From Neobacillus niacini (GTDB lineage Bacteria; Bacillota; Bacilli; Bacillales; Cytobacillaceae), in assembly GCF_000759675.1 (NCBI RefSeq), contig NZ_BAWM01000045.1:154433-218432 (forward strand): a stretch of 64,000 bases of DNA. The letters run 5' to 3'. The position numbers were made by a program, and so were the translations under genes. Below are positions 1-8,042 of the stretch, piece by piece; position 1 is the stretch's first letter; every line of letters starts with the position of its first letter. The notes under the pieces were generated by a model. It searched no databases and had not been told where the DNA came from. It saw nothing but the letters and a program-made list of their open reading frames with translations.

Positions 1-1362
1 TAGCAACACGCAGCACTCCACATGTGTCGTCTGTGGGAACATATCTACCGGCTGGACTTCAACTGTTTTATATCCGCCATCTTCTAGAATTCGTAAATCC
101 CGTGCAAGTGTGGCTGGGTTACAGGATACATAGACGACTTTTTTAGGTTTCATTTCTATAATGGTTTGCAAGAAAGTTTCATCACAGCCCTTACGCGGTG
201 GGTCAACAACCAGCACCTCAGCTGAATTTCCCCCTTTATACCACTTGGGAATCACAACCTCTGCTTCTCCTGCAGCAAATTCTACATTCGTTATACCATT
301 TAACTCTGCATTTCGTTTCGCATCTTCAATTGCCTCAGGGACGACTTCTACTCCGAAGACCTTTTTTGCCTTTTGTGCTAAAAATAAGGAAATCGTTCCA
401 ATCCCACAATAGGCATCAATCACTGATTCATCACCACTGAGCCCAGCATATTCCAGTGCTTTATCATAAAGAACCTTCGTTTGGACAGGATTCACTTGAT
501 AAAACGACAGTGGCGAAATGGCGAACCTGACATCACCAATAAAGTCGTAGATTACTTCACTTCCCCAAAGGACAGTTGTTTTTTCGCCGAGGATCACATT
601 CGTGCGCTTGGAGTTTACGTTATGTACTATCGACTTTACCTTCGGCAGCCGTGCGATAATCTCCTCGACTAGTTTGTTTTTCTTTGGAATATCCTCAGTT
701 CTTGTAACAAGCACAACCATAAGCTCGCCCGTCTGGTTTCCATAACGGGCCATGATGTGGCGAAGAGCACCTTTATGTGACTCTTCTTGATAAGCTGATA
801 TTCCTAAATCATTGCATATTTCTTTTACTGCTTGAACTGCTTCATTAATTTCCGGCAGCTGGATTAAACTCTCATCTGTATCAACGATCTCATGACTTCT
901 AGGCTTAAAAAATCCAGCAATCAGCTTTCCATCTTTTTCACCAACCGGAACCTGTGCTTTGTTTCGATAATGCCATGGGTTGTTGTCCATCCCTAAAATC
1001 GGGTGTACGAGAACATTCTCTAATTTACCAATCCTAGTAAGCACTTGTCGTACTTGATTCTCCTTATATTTCAGCTGCCCTTCATAGCTGATGTGCTCAA
1101 GCTGGCAGCCTCCGTACTTGTGTATCTCACTGCTAAGAACATCTACACGGTATGGGCTTTTTTCATAAATTTCAATCAAACGTCCGAAGCCGTAGCCTTT
1201 GTTCACTTTTATTACTTTAACCTGCGCCTTTTCGCCGGGCAGCCCGTTTGGTATGAACAATGGAAAGCCTTCAACCTTTGCAACTCCAGCTCCATCATGT
1301 GTTAAATCCTCAAACACCACATCTATATAATCATTTTTTTTTACCGGTATCGTTTTTGTCAT
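1..1362 (-). CDS. rlmCD: 23S rRNA (uracil-5-)-methyltransferase RlmCD, C-terminus cut by window edge
   Basis: RumA/TrmA-family enzyme that methylates uridines of 23S rRNA (U747 and U1939 in B. subtilis RlmCD) using S-adenosylmethionine. 454 codons are visible, starting at an ATG behind GGAAG; no stop occurs before the window edge, so only a few residues are missing compared with the family (about 460). A TRAM-like N-terminal domain is followed by the SAM motif [10 protein letters not shown] and the catalytic cysteine in [12 protein letters not shown] near residue 414. Of the cysteines that bind an iron-sulfur cluster in E. coli RlmD only the one in YGGCQLEH is present; the two upstream positions are Ser and Tyr. 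The gene lies next to dagK and gatCAB as in B. subtilis yefA, which supports the assignment. A second TrmA-like paralogue exists in Bacillus, so which paralogue this is rests partly on synteny. Confidence 0.9.
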   Translation of the reverse strand, partial: MTKTIPVKKNDYIDVVFEDLTHDGAGVAKVEGFPLFIPNGLPGEKAQVKVIKVNKGYGFGRLIEIYEKSPYRVDVLSSEIHKYGGCQLEHISYEGQLKYKENQVRQVLTRIGKLENVLVHPILGMDNNPWHYRNKAQVPVGEKDGKLIAGFFKPRSHEIVDTDESLIQLPEINEAVQAVKEICNDLGISAYQEESHKGALRHIMARYGNQTGELMVVLVTRTEDIPKKNKLVEEIIARLPKVKSIVHNVNSKRTNVILGEKTTVLWGSEVIYDFIGDVRFAISPLSFYQVNPVQTKVLYDKALEYAGLSGDESVIDAYCGIGTISLFLAQKAKKVFGVEVVPEAIEDAKRNAELNGITNVEFAAGEAEVVIPKWYKGGNSAEVLVVDPPRKGCDETFLQTIIEMKPKKVVYVSCNPATLARDLRILEDGGYKTVEVQPVDMFPQTTHVECCVLL

Positions 1363-1534
1363 GTTTTACTTCCTTTACTCCGAATTGACTAGCAAGATTG
1401 TATCATAAACCCAGTCTAATTGCGAAATCAGCCATAAATTGATTGTATACCATTTACTATCGCGTAAAATGTCGGAGCATTTTAATTTAACATTATAACA
1501 AAAGTGTTTATAATTATAACAATCCCGGAAGGAG

Positions 1535-1864
1535 GTGGTTACGATAAAGAAGGTAAATTTTCTTCCCATCGCATTGCTGCTTGCCTTCATATTCTTTTCC
1601 GTTCTTCATACTTCCAACTTATTCATTCAATCACATCATTCTAATAAAGCTGTGTTAATGATAGATGATTGGAGTATGAGTTCACAAACCGACGATGAAG
1701 AAAAACATTTATTTCATCTTGATTTTGTCAAAGTACTTTGCCTAATCTCATTGGTCGTAGTCACCCTTCACAGAATCTTTTCTAATAACCACACCAGAAA
1801 CTTCATCTTTCTCGTTCCGGTTTTTCATCAATCGAATTATGTAATCTCCTCTCCCCGCTTGTAA
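1535..1864 (+). CDS. hypothetical two-segment membrane protein, odd start codon
   Basis: Protein of about 105-109 residues with no family I recognise. A hydrophobic N-terminal segment (FLPIALLLAFIFFSVL) reads like a signal or anchor helix, and a second hydrophobic stretch lies near residues 64-77 (VKVLCLISLVVVTL). The first permitted start, GTG at 1535, overlaps the strong ribosome site GGAGG at 1530-1535 and is unusable by spacing. The best-spaced codon is ATA at 1544, eight bases after the site, giving IKKVNFLPIA. The true start is therefore either a rare ATA or a mutated ATG. A second small membrane gene follows 32 bp downstream on the same strand. Confidence 0.55.
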   Translation: MVTIKKVNFLPIALLLAFIFFSVLHTSNLFIQSHHSNKAVLMIDDWSMSSQTDDEEKHLFHLDFVKVLCLISLVVVTLHRIFSNNHTRNFIFLVPVFHQSNYVISSPRL

Positions 1865-1896
1865 ACTTAGAACTTACAATAAGGGAGGAAAAAACA

Positions 1897-2010
1897 ATGT
1901 GGATTCGCTATTTGATGATTGGTGTATTTTCATTAACAGCAGCAGGAATGCTTACGTATCAAGGCATAGAAATTTACCATGCTTTCATGGATTTTTTTAA
2001 ACAAAAATAA
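1897..2010 (+). CDS. 37-residue small membrane protein
   Basis: Small open frame MWIRYLMIGVFSL...FFKQK with the strong ribosome site AAGGGAGG six to eight bases before its ATG. One hydrophobic helix (about residues 5-20) is followed by a short amphipathic tail ending in lysines. It directly follows the 109-codon frame and probably shares its transcript. Below usual gene-caller length limits; no family recognised. Coding nature is inferred from the well-placed ribosome site and the clean single-helix layout. Confidence 0.6.
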   Translation: MWIRYLMIGVFSLTAAGMLTYQGIEIYHAFMDFFKQK

Positions 2011-2015
2011 TTTAG

Positions 2016-2135
2016 AATCCCGCGGGTTTTAGTAATAATCCCGCGGGATTTTATATTTATTCCGCCTGAATTTGGATTAATCCCGCGAGTTTTAGAGACA
2101 TTCTCGCCAGTTTCCACAATAATCCCGCGAACCCA
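2016..2135. repeat. 21-bp-pitch array of AATCCCGCGGGATT-type palindromes
   Basis: The motif AATCCCGCG starts at 2016, 2037, 2079 and 2121, with weaker matches at 2058 (TATTCCGCC) and 2100 (ATTCTCGCC), giving six positions at an exact 21-bp step. The copy at 2037 is a perfect 14-bp palindrome, AATCCCGCGGGATT. The array fills the gap between the plus-strand small membrane gene and the convergent end of pncB. A short inverted repeat at about 2150-2173 (GACACCTTCTAACAGGTGCC) next to it may be the pncB terminator. Confidence 0.75.
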
Positions 2136-2181
2136 TTATTGCAAACAAAAAGACACCTTCTAACAGGTGCCTCTCTCCAAT

Positions 2182-3648
2182 CTATTCCGCCTTCATTTGT
2201 GCAACTTTCTCTTTTACTTCTTCAATATTCCTCATTTTGTTATCCCAGCATTTTTGGCTAAGGTCAACCGGATATTCCTCTGGATTCATGGTCCGCTTAT
2301 ATTCGTCCCAGAGAGCGTCAAGGTTTTGCTTCAAATAAGCACGAGACTCTTCTAGACATGGGATTGCATAAACAAGTTCACCTTTAGAATAAATAACTTC
2401 ATGGAGCTCTTTTGCCGTAAAGTTTGTTATGATCTTGTTCATATATGTATGCGTTGGGTGGAACATTCTTAGACGCTTCTCAGGCAGTTTTTCGTCCGCA
2501 AGTGTAATATAGTCCCCTTCTGCATGGTTGTTATTATTGTTGATGATTCGATAAATTTTCTTGATACCAGGAGTCGTGACTTTTACTGGATTGGAAGAAA
2601 TTTTAATCGTATCCCCCATTTTGCCGTTCTCGTCTTCAATTGAAACAATTTTGTAGACAGCACCAAGTGCCGCTTGGTCAAAAGCCGTAATCAATTTAGT
2701 CCCAATTCCCCAACTATCAATTTTCGCGCCCTGGGCTTTCAAGTTTAGTATCGTATACTCATCCAAATCACTCGAAGCAAAGATTTTTGCATCCTTAAAT
2801 CCTGCCTCATCGAGCATTTTACGTGCTTCCTTTGAAAGATAGGCAAGGTCACCGCTATCTAAGCGAATCCCTACAAAATTAATAGAATCACCCATCTCCT
2901 TAGCCACCTTAATGGCATTGGGAACACCCAATCGTAGGGTATCATACGTATCAACTAAAAAGACACAATCCTTATGGGTTTCAGCATATTTACGGAAAGC
3001 CACATATTCATCTTTATATGCTTGTACCATTGAATGAGCATGAGTACCGGATACTGGAACTTGAAACAATTTACCAGCCCGAACATTACTTGTTCCTTCA
3101 AAACCAGCTAGGTATGCTGCTCTCGTACCCCAAATAGCTGCGTCCATTTCCTGCGCACGACGTGTACCGAATTCCATCGCTATTTCGCTTCCAAGAACCT
3201 GCTTAATGCGAGAGGCCTTTGTCGCAATCAATGTTTGATAATTAATGATATTTAAAAGTGCTGTTTCAATCAACTGAGCTTCAGCAAGCGGGGCATCTAC
3301 GCTTAAAATGGGCTCGTTTCCAAAAACAAGTTCCCCTTCTTTCATACAGCAAATGGTCCCTGTAAATCGCAAGCCCTTTAAATAGTCTAAAAAGTCGTCC
3401 TGGTAGCCAACTTCATTTTTCAAATACTCCAGATCATCTTCTGAAAAGTGGAAGCCCTGGATATACTGAATAACTTTTTCTAAACCAGCAAATACCGCAT
3501 AGCCATTCCCAAACGGCAGCTTACGGAAAAACAATTCGAACACTGCGCGTTTATTATGTATACCGTCTCTCCAATACGTTTCTACCATATTAATCTGGTA
3601 TAGATCAGTATGCAGAGTTAAGCTATCATCCTGATAAATGTTTTTCAT
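2182..3648 (-). CDS. pncB: nicotinate phosphoribosyltransferase
   Basis: Converts nicotinate and PRPP to nicotinate mononucleotide in the NAD salvage pathway, in the cytosol. 488 residues, typical of the long Gram-positive form. Family segments seen include LHTDLYQINM at the N-terminus, FGTRRAQEMDAA, the GTHAHSMV loop and the RLDSGDLAYLS phosphate-binding region. Two ATGs stand in tandem; the second (3648) is chosen because it lies six bases after GGAGG while the first is only three away. A longer frame to 3726 runs into pncA and has no ribosome site. It follows pncA by 58 bp on the same strand, so nicotinamidase and this enzyme form a two-step salvage operon. Confidence 0.95.
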   Translation of the reverse strand: MKNIYQDDSLTLHTDLYQINMVETYWRDGIHNKRAVFELFFRKLPFGNGYAVFAGLEKVIQYIQGFHFSEDDLEYLKNEVGYQDDFLDYLKGLRFTGTICCMKEGELVFGNEPILSVDAPLAEAQLIETALLNIINYQTLIATKASRIKQVLGSEIAMEFGTRRAQEMDAAIWGTRAAYLAGFEGTSNVRAGKLFQVPVSGTHAHSMVQAYKDEYVAFRKYAETHKDCVFLVDTYDTLRLGVPNAIKVAKEMGDSINFVGIRLDSGDLAYLSKEARKMLDEAGFKDAKIFASSDLDEYTILNLKAQGAKIDSWGIGTKLITAFDQAALGAVYKIVSIEDENGKMGDTIKISSNPVKVTTPGIKKIYRIINNNNNHAEGDYITLADEKLPEKRLRMFHPTHTYMNKIITNFTAKELHEVIYSKGELVYAIPCLEESRAYLKQNLDALWDEYKRTMNPEEYPVDLSQKCWDNKMRNIEEVKEKVAQMKAE

Positions 3649-3706
3649 CATAACCCTCCGAAAAACTACTTTTTCAACATATTCAATCATTTTACCATTA
3701 TAAAAC

Positions 3707-4258
3707 CTATTTAACCAGCGCTCCAAGTGATTGTTCTAAGTGCCCTAATGCCCATTCATGTCCCTTTTGATTAAATGAAGCGACAGCTTCTTTATAGACA
3801 ACGATTTTAAAGCCCTTATTGTAGGCGTCTACCGCCGTATGAAGAACACATATATCTGTACAAACTCCAACAAGGTGAAGCTCTGTTATCCCCTGTTCCC
3901 TAAGCTTGATTTCAAGGTCAGTACCAGCGAAAGCGGAGTACCGTGTTTTATCCATGAAATAAACATTCTCTTGCTCTTTATTCTCTTCATACAGAGTTTG
4001 CAGTCCACCAAACAAATCTCTCCCTGCAGTTCCACGAATATTATGCGGCGGAAATAGTTTTGTTTCTGGATGAAAGGAATCCCCTTTATCATGTACATCA
4101 ATAGCAAAAACGATATAATCACCATTATCGATAAATTCACGTGTCAATTGAACAATCTTCTTTTCAATTGCCTGCCCCGGCTGACCGCAGGTTAACGCCC
4201 CTGCATCTGCTACAAAATCGTATGTATAATCAATATTAATCAATGCCTTTTTTTCCAT
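3707..4258 (-). CDS. pncA: nicotinamidase (isochorismatase family)
   Basis: Hydrolyses nicotinamide to nicotinate, feeding PncB directly downstream. 183 residues, the same length as B. subtilis PncA. The catalytic triad can be read as Asp10 (NIDYTYDF), the Lys of MDKTRYSAF and the Cys of TDICVLHTA; metal ligands are suggested by DVHDKGDSFH and FPPHNI. The start ATG at 4258 follows GGGGAGG; the upstream in-frame ATG lacks a ribosome site. First gene of the pncA-pncB pair, separated from dagK by a terminator. Confidence 0.95.
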   Translation of the reverse strand: MEKKALINIDYTYDFVADAGALTCGQPGQAIEKKIVQLTREFIDNGDYIVFAIDVHDKGDSFHPETKLFPPHNIRGTAGRDLFGGLQTLYEENKEQENVYFMDKTRYSAFAGTDLEIKLREQGITELHLVGVCTDICVLHTAVDAYNKGFKIVVYKEAVASFNQKGHEWALGHLEQSLGALVK

Positions 4259-4328
4259 TTCAAAACCTCCCCATTCTTTCTTTGTCCTATAAATATTCTG
4301 TACCGAGATCATCTTTTCCTCTAAACTT

Positions 4329-4355
4329 AAAAAGCCCGCTCCACAATGGAGCGCG
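4329..4355 (-). terminator. dagK terminator, bidirectional in form
   Basis: Stem CGCTCCA/TGGAGCG with a three-base loop, flanked by A5 on the low side and T5 on the high side. It lies just beyond the dagK stop and before pncA. Confidence 0.8.
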
Positions 4356-4361
4356 CCTTTT

Positions 4362-5303
4362 TCAGCTATATCTCATTCCCGGTTCCCAATCGCTTGGTTT
4401 ATCGAGTGGACGAATATCATCAAGTGGTACAAACACCTCTAAATGTCGGTACAAGTTGGCAAACTCAGCGGGAAGTAATCCACCAAATTCACCATCCAGA
4501 TTCAATTGTACCTTTTCACTAGAATGTACTTTAATCCGGCTCGCTTTCGCATAAATGACATTAGGGTCATTAACATGCTCACCACGAATAGCTAAAGTAG
4601 CGACACGAATAAACTCCGCTAAATTAATTTTTTTCAAAATGAGCAATGAAAATAGCCCATCGTTGATAGATGAATCTGGTGCAATCTTTTCAAAGCCGCC
4701 AATTGAATTCGTCAGCCCCACAAGGAATAACATGGCTTCCCCTTCAAAAAGCTTGCCATCATACTCAATACTTATATCTGATGCTTTAATGGAAGGGAGC
4801 ATTTCCATCCCTTTTAAATAGTAAGCAAGCTGCCCAAGCATCGTCTTTAGTTTACTTGGAACTTCGTATGTAAGCTCCGTGATTCTGCCGCCACCAGCAA
4901 TATTAATGAAATAACGGTCATTGATTCGACCAATATCCACTGGAATTCGCTCACCTTTAGTGATAATATCAACCGCCGCACCAATATCTCTTGGTATATG
5001 GAGAGCTCTTGCAAAATCATTTGTTGTACCTGATGGAATAATTCCCAATTTCGGTCTGAACTCCTGCTCCGCAAGGCCATTGACCACTTCATTTATGGTA
5101 CCGTCACCACCAGCGGCAATAACAACATCATACTGTCGTTCAACTGCTATCCTAGCAGCAGCTGTTGCATCACCAGCACCCGTTGTCGCATGGCAAGATG
5201 CCTCATATCCAGCAACTTCAAGTTTCTCCAGAATCTCCGCTAGATGGCGCTTTAGAATTTCCCGTCCTGAAGTAGGATTATATATCAATCGTGCTCGTTT
5301 CAT
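4362..5303 (-). CDS. dagK: diacylglycerol kinase
   Basis: Soluble, membrane-associated lipid kinase that phosphorylates diacylglycerol released during lipoteichoic acid synthesis, returning it to phospholipid synthesis. 313 residues. The N-terminal catalytic fold has the diagnostic AAGGDGTINEVVNG at 63-76 and the IPSGTTNDFAR loop; the C-terminal beta-rich domain carries the conserved LNLDGE segment. ATG start at 5303. In B. subtilis the orthologue YerQ lies downstream of gatCAB and before yefA; the same neighbours occur here, but an ECF-sigma operon and other genes are interposed. Confidence 0.95.
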   Translation of the reverse strand: MKRARLIYNPTSGREILKRHLAEILEKLEVAGYEASCHATTGAGDATAAARIAVERQYDVVIAAGGDGTINEVVNGLAEQEFRPKLGIIPSGTTNDFARALHIPRDIGAAVDIITKGERIPVDIGRINDRYFINIAGGGRITELTYEVPSKLKTMLGQLAYYLKGMEMLPSIKASDISIEYDGKLFEGEAMLFLVGLTNSIGGFEKIAPDSSINDGLFSLLILKKINLAEFIRVATLAIRGEHVNDPNVIYAKASRIKVHSSEKVQLNLDGEFGGLLPAEFANLYRHLEVFVPLDDIRPLDKPSDWEPGMRYS

Positions 5304-5483
5304 TATTCATCATCCTATTTTTATGAAATCAATAAATGGCATATGATGGGTATCTTCTATATTCTACCAATTTGCTCCTTGGCTTACAATTATTAACCCA
5401 AGACACAAATATTATTCTATCCATATCTCTGCCGTCTACTATCATACCCTTTTTTTATTTTTTTGCAAAAAATAATATGTGAA

Positions 5484-6401
5484 TTAATTCGTATTTAAAC
5501 TAACATAATGAGTATTGGTGATATTAATATGATACTTACCCTCCCCAGACTGGTAAACAGAATTTCTTTCTACGCCTTCCATACCACTCGGATCCCCTTT
5601 TTCCGTTACCTGCCAGGCTCCATCTTTACCATTTACTTCACCTACACCAACGGCTTCAATATTTAAATTGCTTGTTTCCGCAACCTTTACATCTATCGAT
5701 CCTGCTCCATTTATACTCCAGTCATTTTCAAGTGACCGTGGGTTTAACATAATTTCATTTCCGTTACCTATTACCTCAAGTTGCACACCCTTTGGGATTA
5801 GAATAGTTGAAGCAATTTCTTCATGGCTATCAAATGGTCCCAATTCATTAGGAAGTGTCTTCACATTTATATATAGTGTATCTCCCTTTTTATTCGCATA
5901 CACATAGTCATTTGCACTTGTTATAAGCTTTTCCTTTTTAGCTGTCTGTATCCGGTAGGTTCCAAACATGGACACTTCTTTTTCATCCGTTGCTTCAATT
6001 GTTGTTTGGTAACCTACGGTTCTAAGGACAACACGCTTGATACTATCATCCATCTGATAGGAAAAGTCAGGCAGCTCAAACGACCGCTCCTCCCTAGCGA
6101 CCACTTCCTCCACTTTTCCCATAATCCCCGTTGCACTAAGTGTCGCAAACAATATTCCTACCATTCCTAGCAATCCAACAAAGATTATACTCACAAAATC
6201 ATATTTTAAAAAGGGCTTCTCCTGCCTCGAAAAAAATAAGTAGAGGAGAATTTCAATCCCAAGAACGATTAACAAAATCGGCCACCATGCCGACATCACA
6301 TGAACAAGATCAAATCCTAGAAAACGTGAGAGAAAAAGGAAGAGACCAAGAAAAACAAGCGAAGCCCCCATTGAAAGCGTACCAACACGCCAAGTTCTCA
6401 T
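5484..6401 (-). CDS. membrane protein with LiaF-like N-terminal helices
   Basis: 305 residues. Three or four hydrophobic helices occupy residues 8-100 (ASLVFLGLFLFL, WWPILLIVLGIEILLYLFF, FVSIIFVGLLGMVGILFA) and resemble the LiaI/LiaF-type transmembrane region. The remaining roughly 200 residues are polar, beta-rich and probably extracytoplasmic, resembling the adhesin-like domain of LiaF or DUF2154 proteins. It is the last gene of the ECF sigma operon and its ATG overlaps the stop of the 30-codon frame (ATGA). By position it may sense or respond to envelope stress; that is inference. Confidence 0.7.
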   Translation of the reverse strand: MRTWRVGTLSMGASLVFLGLFLFLSRFLGFDLVHVMSAWWPILLIVLGIEILLYLFFSRQEKPFLKYDFVSIIFVGLLGMVGILFATLSATGIMGKVEEVVAREERSFELPDFSYQMDDSIKRVVLRTVGYQTTIEATDEKEVSMFGTYRIQTAKKEKLITSANDYVYANKKGDTLYINVKTLPNELGPFDSHEEIASTILIPKGVQLEVIGNGNEIMLNPRSLENDWSINGAGSIDVKVAETSNLNIEAVGVGEVNGKDGAWQVTEKGDPSGMEGVERNSVYQSGEGKYHINITNTHYVSLNTN

Positions 6402-6490
6402 TCCTGCCCCTCCTTCCCTTTTCTAAAAAGGAACCCAATTCCTGCTCCGATTAAGATTACCCCTGTTAGTGTGTTTTTCCACCTTCTCAT
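6398..6490 (-). CDS. 30-residue membrane peptide in the ECF sigma operon
   Basis: Frame MRRWKNTLTGVILIGAGIGF... with a central hydrophobic segment (VILIGAGIGFLF) and a charged tail (RKGKEGQE). Its ATG overlaps the stop of the preceding gene and its TGA overlaps the next ATG, so it is coupled on both sides by ATGA junctions. GGGAGGAG stands 10-12 bases before its start. Too short for standard gene calling, but the double coupling and ribosome site strongly support translation. Function unknown. Confidence 0.7.
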   Translation of the reverse strand: MRRWKNTLTGVILIGAGIGFLFRKGKEGQE

Positions 6491-7563
6491 GATTTTTTCT
6501 CCTCCCTTTTTTGCTTGCTGCCGGATAATAGCTTAATGCCTCCGCCAATTAACAGCACACAGACAATCCCCGTTTGAAAATATCTTTGTACCCAATACAT
6601 TAAATCTATCTTGATCATATTAGACAGCATCGGGGCAAAGACAGGAATGATCACATTCATGATTAGGTAATAAAGCCCCATCACTACTAGACCAATTCCA
6701 ACCCACTTTTGATGGTTAATAAAATAGGAAATAATCGGTACATCGTCGATTTCTTCCTCACCATATTTTGATACCTTTTGCATAGCATCAAAAAAGCTAT
6801 AAAACCAGATAATCGGAATTAGGAACAAGAAGATCCCAAGACGTAAAATATCTAAAATATAGATAGAAAACAGGAACGATGCCATTAACTGAATCCCGCG
6901 TTTTTGTAACCCTAGGTAGAGGTGTCCTGCACCAGGGAAAATGGAAAGGAAGGTGGCAATGGACTTGCTCTTCTTTCCGTCTTCTCTCCGTGTTTCAAAG
7001 TCCTCAAAAATCGTCCGATCGATAAGCTCCTCACCGCGCTGCTTTTTATTTAACTGCTGGACAGCGTCAAAAAATCCATAAACCCAAATGATTGGCAGCC
7101 CAGCCATGAAAACCATAAACTCTCCGCGGTTGCTAAGTGCCGTTACAAATATCACCATTACAGCAAGGCCTAAAAATGCTGCTAGCAATGTTACACCACG
7201 GTTCATTAAACCGAGTTGAAAATGCCCCAATCCTGGTACAAACGATAACGCAATCGTATAAAATCTTTCTGACTCCTGAGTTACCAGAGAAGTAGGTACA
7301 TCGGGGTTGGCTGCTTTTAGCGCTTTCTTTTGTTTTGAAATTTGCACCCCCATATCGATAAAACTTATTAAGTAGATGAAAATACCTGCCATGAAGGAAA
7401 GGATCGCTATCTCCACTGCATGCGACACTAATCCTATGACCGTAATAAATGCGCAGCCAACAACAGCTAGTAGGTAAAGCACCCCGCGAATCATGTTGCC
7501 GAAATAAATATGACCGAGGCCAGGAAAAAGCGATAATGTTAACGCCTTCGTTGAATTTTTCAT
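6487..7563 (-). CDS. multi-pass membrane protein with three TM2-like repeats
   Basis: 358 residues. Three similar segments occur, each a Gly/Pro-rich turn followed by a helix pair: FPGLGHIYFGNMIRG near residue 13, FVPGLGHFQLGLMNRG near 107 and FPGAGHLYLGLQKRG near 210. They resemble the TM2-domain pattern with a conserved Gly-His and aromatic-Leu-Gly. A further hydrophobic C-terminal part (MGLYYLIMNVIIPVF, GIVCVLLIGGGIKLL) is followed by a lysine-rich tail. The start overlaps the anti-sigma stop and the end overlaps the 30-residue peptide (ATGA both times). Function unknown; the operon suggests an envelope role under the sigma factor. Confidence 0.75.
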   Translation of the reverse strand: MKNSTKALTLSLFPGLGHIYFGNMIRGVLYLLAVVGCAFITVIGLVSHAVEIAILSFMAGIFIYLISFIDMGVQISKQKKALKAANPDVPTSLVTQESERFYTIALSFVPGLGHFQLGLMNRGVTLLAAFLGLAVMVIFVTALSNRGEFMVFMAGLPIIWVYGFFDAVQQLNKKQRGEELIDRTIFEDFETRREDGKKSKSIATFLSIFPGAGHLYLGLQKRGIQLMASFLFSIYILDILRLGIFLFLIPIIWFYSFFDAMQKVSKYGEEEIDDVPIISYFINHQKWVGIGLVVMGLYYLIMNVIIPVFAPMLSNMIKIDLMYWVQRYFQTGIVCVLLIGGGIKLLSGSKQKREEKKS

Positions 7564-8042
7564 TTTTTATTTGCCTCCTTTTTCTCCAAAGAATCCATCC
7601 ATGCAAATGTCTTATCAATAACGCCTTCAGTCACTGAAAGCTTTTTTTCCTTCATGTCTTTAGGTGCTTCTACAGCACTTGCATACGTAGCAAGCGATTG
7701 AAACACTCCAGAAAAAGTAAGCAATAGTGTCGCAGCAGCAGCAATCAAATAGTGGAAAGCGGCCTGTTGATAGAATGGCTTTTTTGCTTTTACTGGTTGC
7801 TTTTTAGGAACGGGATTTTCATTGACCACTTTTTGTTTCGAAATTTCCTCCATTACTAGGTCTGTAAAGCTGGACTCGTTTGAAAGGACCGGAAGTGATG
7901 ATTCATGTACGGATATAGCTTGTAAATAATTCTCTAGACATTGGTCACATGTATACAAATGACTTTCTAGTTCCTCGCGGGTCTTGTCACTGACTTCGTC
8001 TTTAACATAGCTCAACCACTCATCATAACTGTAATGCTTCAT
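7560..8042 (-). CDS. anti-sigma factor with zinc-finger motif
   Basis: 160 residues. The N-terminus holds the ZAS-type motif HLYTCDQC (H-x3-C-x2-C), which in the family binds zinc and clamps the ECF sigma factor. One transmembrane helix (FHYLIAAAATLLLTFSGVF) near residues 105-125 anchors it, leaving a short outer domain. The ATG at 8042 follows AAGGAGG and overlaps the sigma-factor stop (ATGA); the upstream ATG lies inside the sigma gene. Position and motif together make the anti-sigma role secure; the signal that releases sigma is unknown. Confidence 0.85.
   Translation of the reverse strand: MKHYSYDEWLSYVKDEVSDKTREELESHLYTCDQCLENYLQAISVHESSLPVLSNESSFTDLVMEEISKQKVVNENPVPKKQPVKAKKPFYQQAAFHYLIAAAATLLLTFSGVFQSLATYASAVEAPKDMKEKKLSVTEGVIDKTFAWMDSLEKKEANKK

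Noticed and set aside
3649..3726. N-terminal extension of pncB
   Set aside because: Overlaps the pncA end, lacks a ribosome site and is not part of the conserved protein; the internal ATG at 3648 has ideal spacing.
4921..5346. 141-codon frame antisense to dagK
   Set aside because: Entirely opposite dagK, which has full catalytic motifs.
7133..7618. 161-codon frame on the same strand as the TM2-like gene
   Set aside because: Out-of-frame shadow of a well-supported membrane gene with ATGA couplings on both sides.
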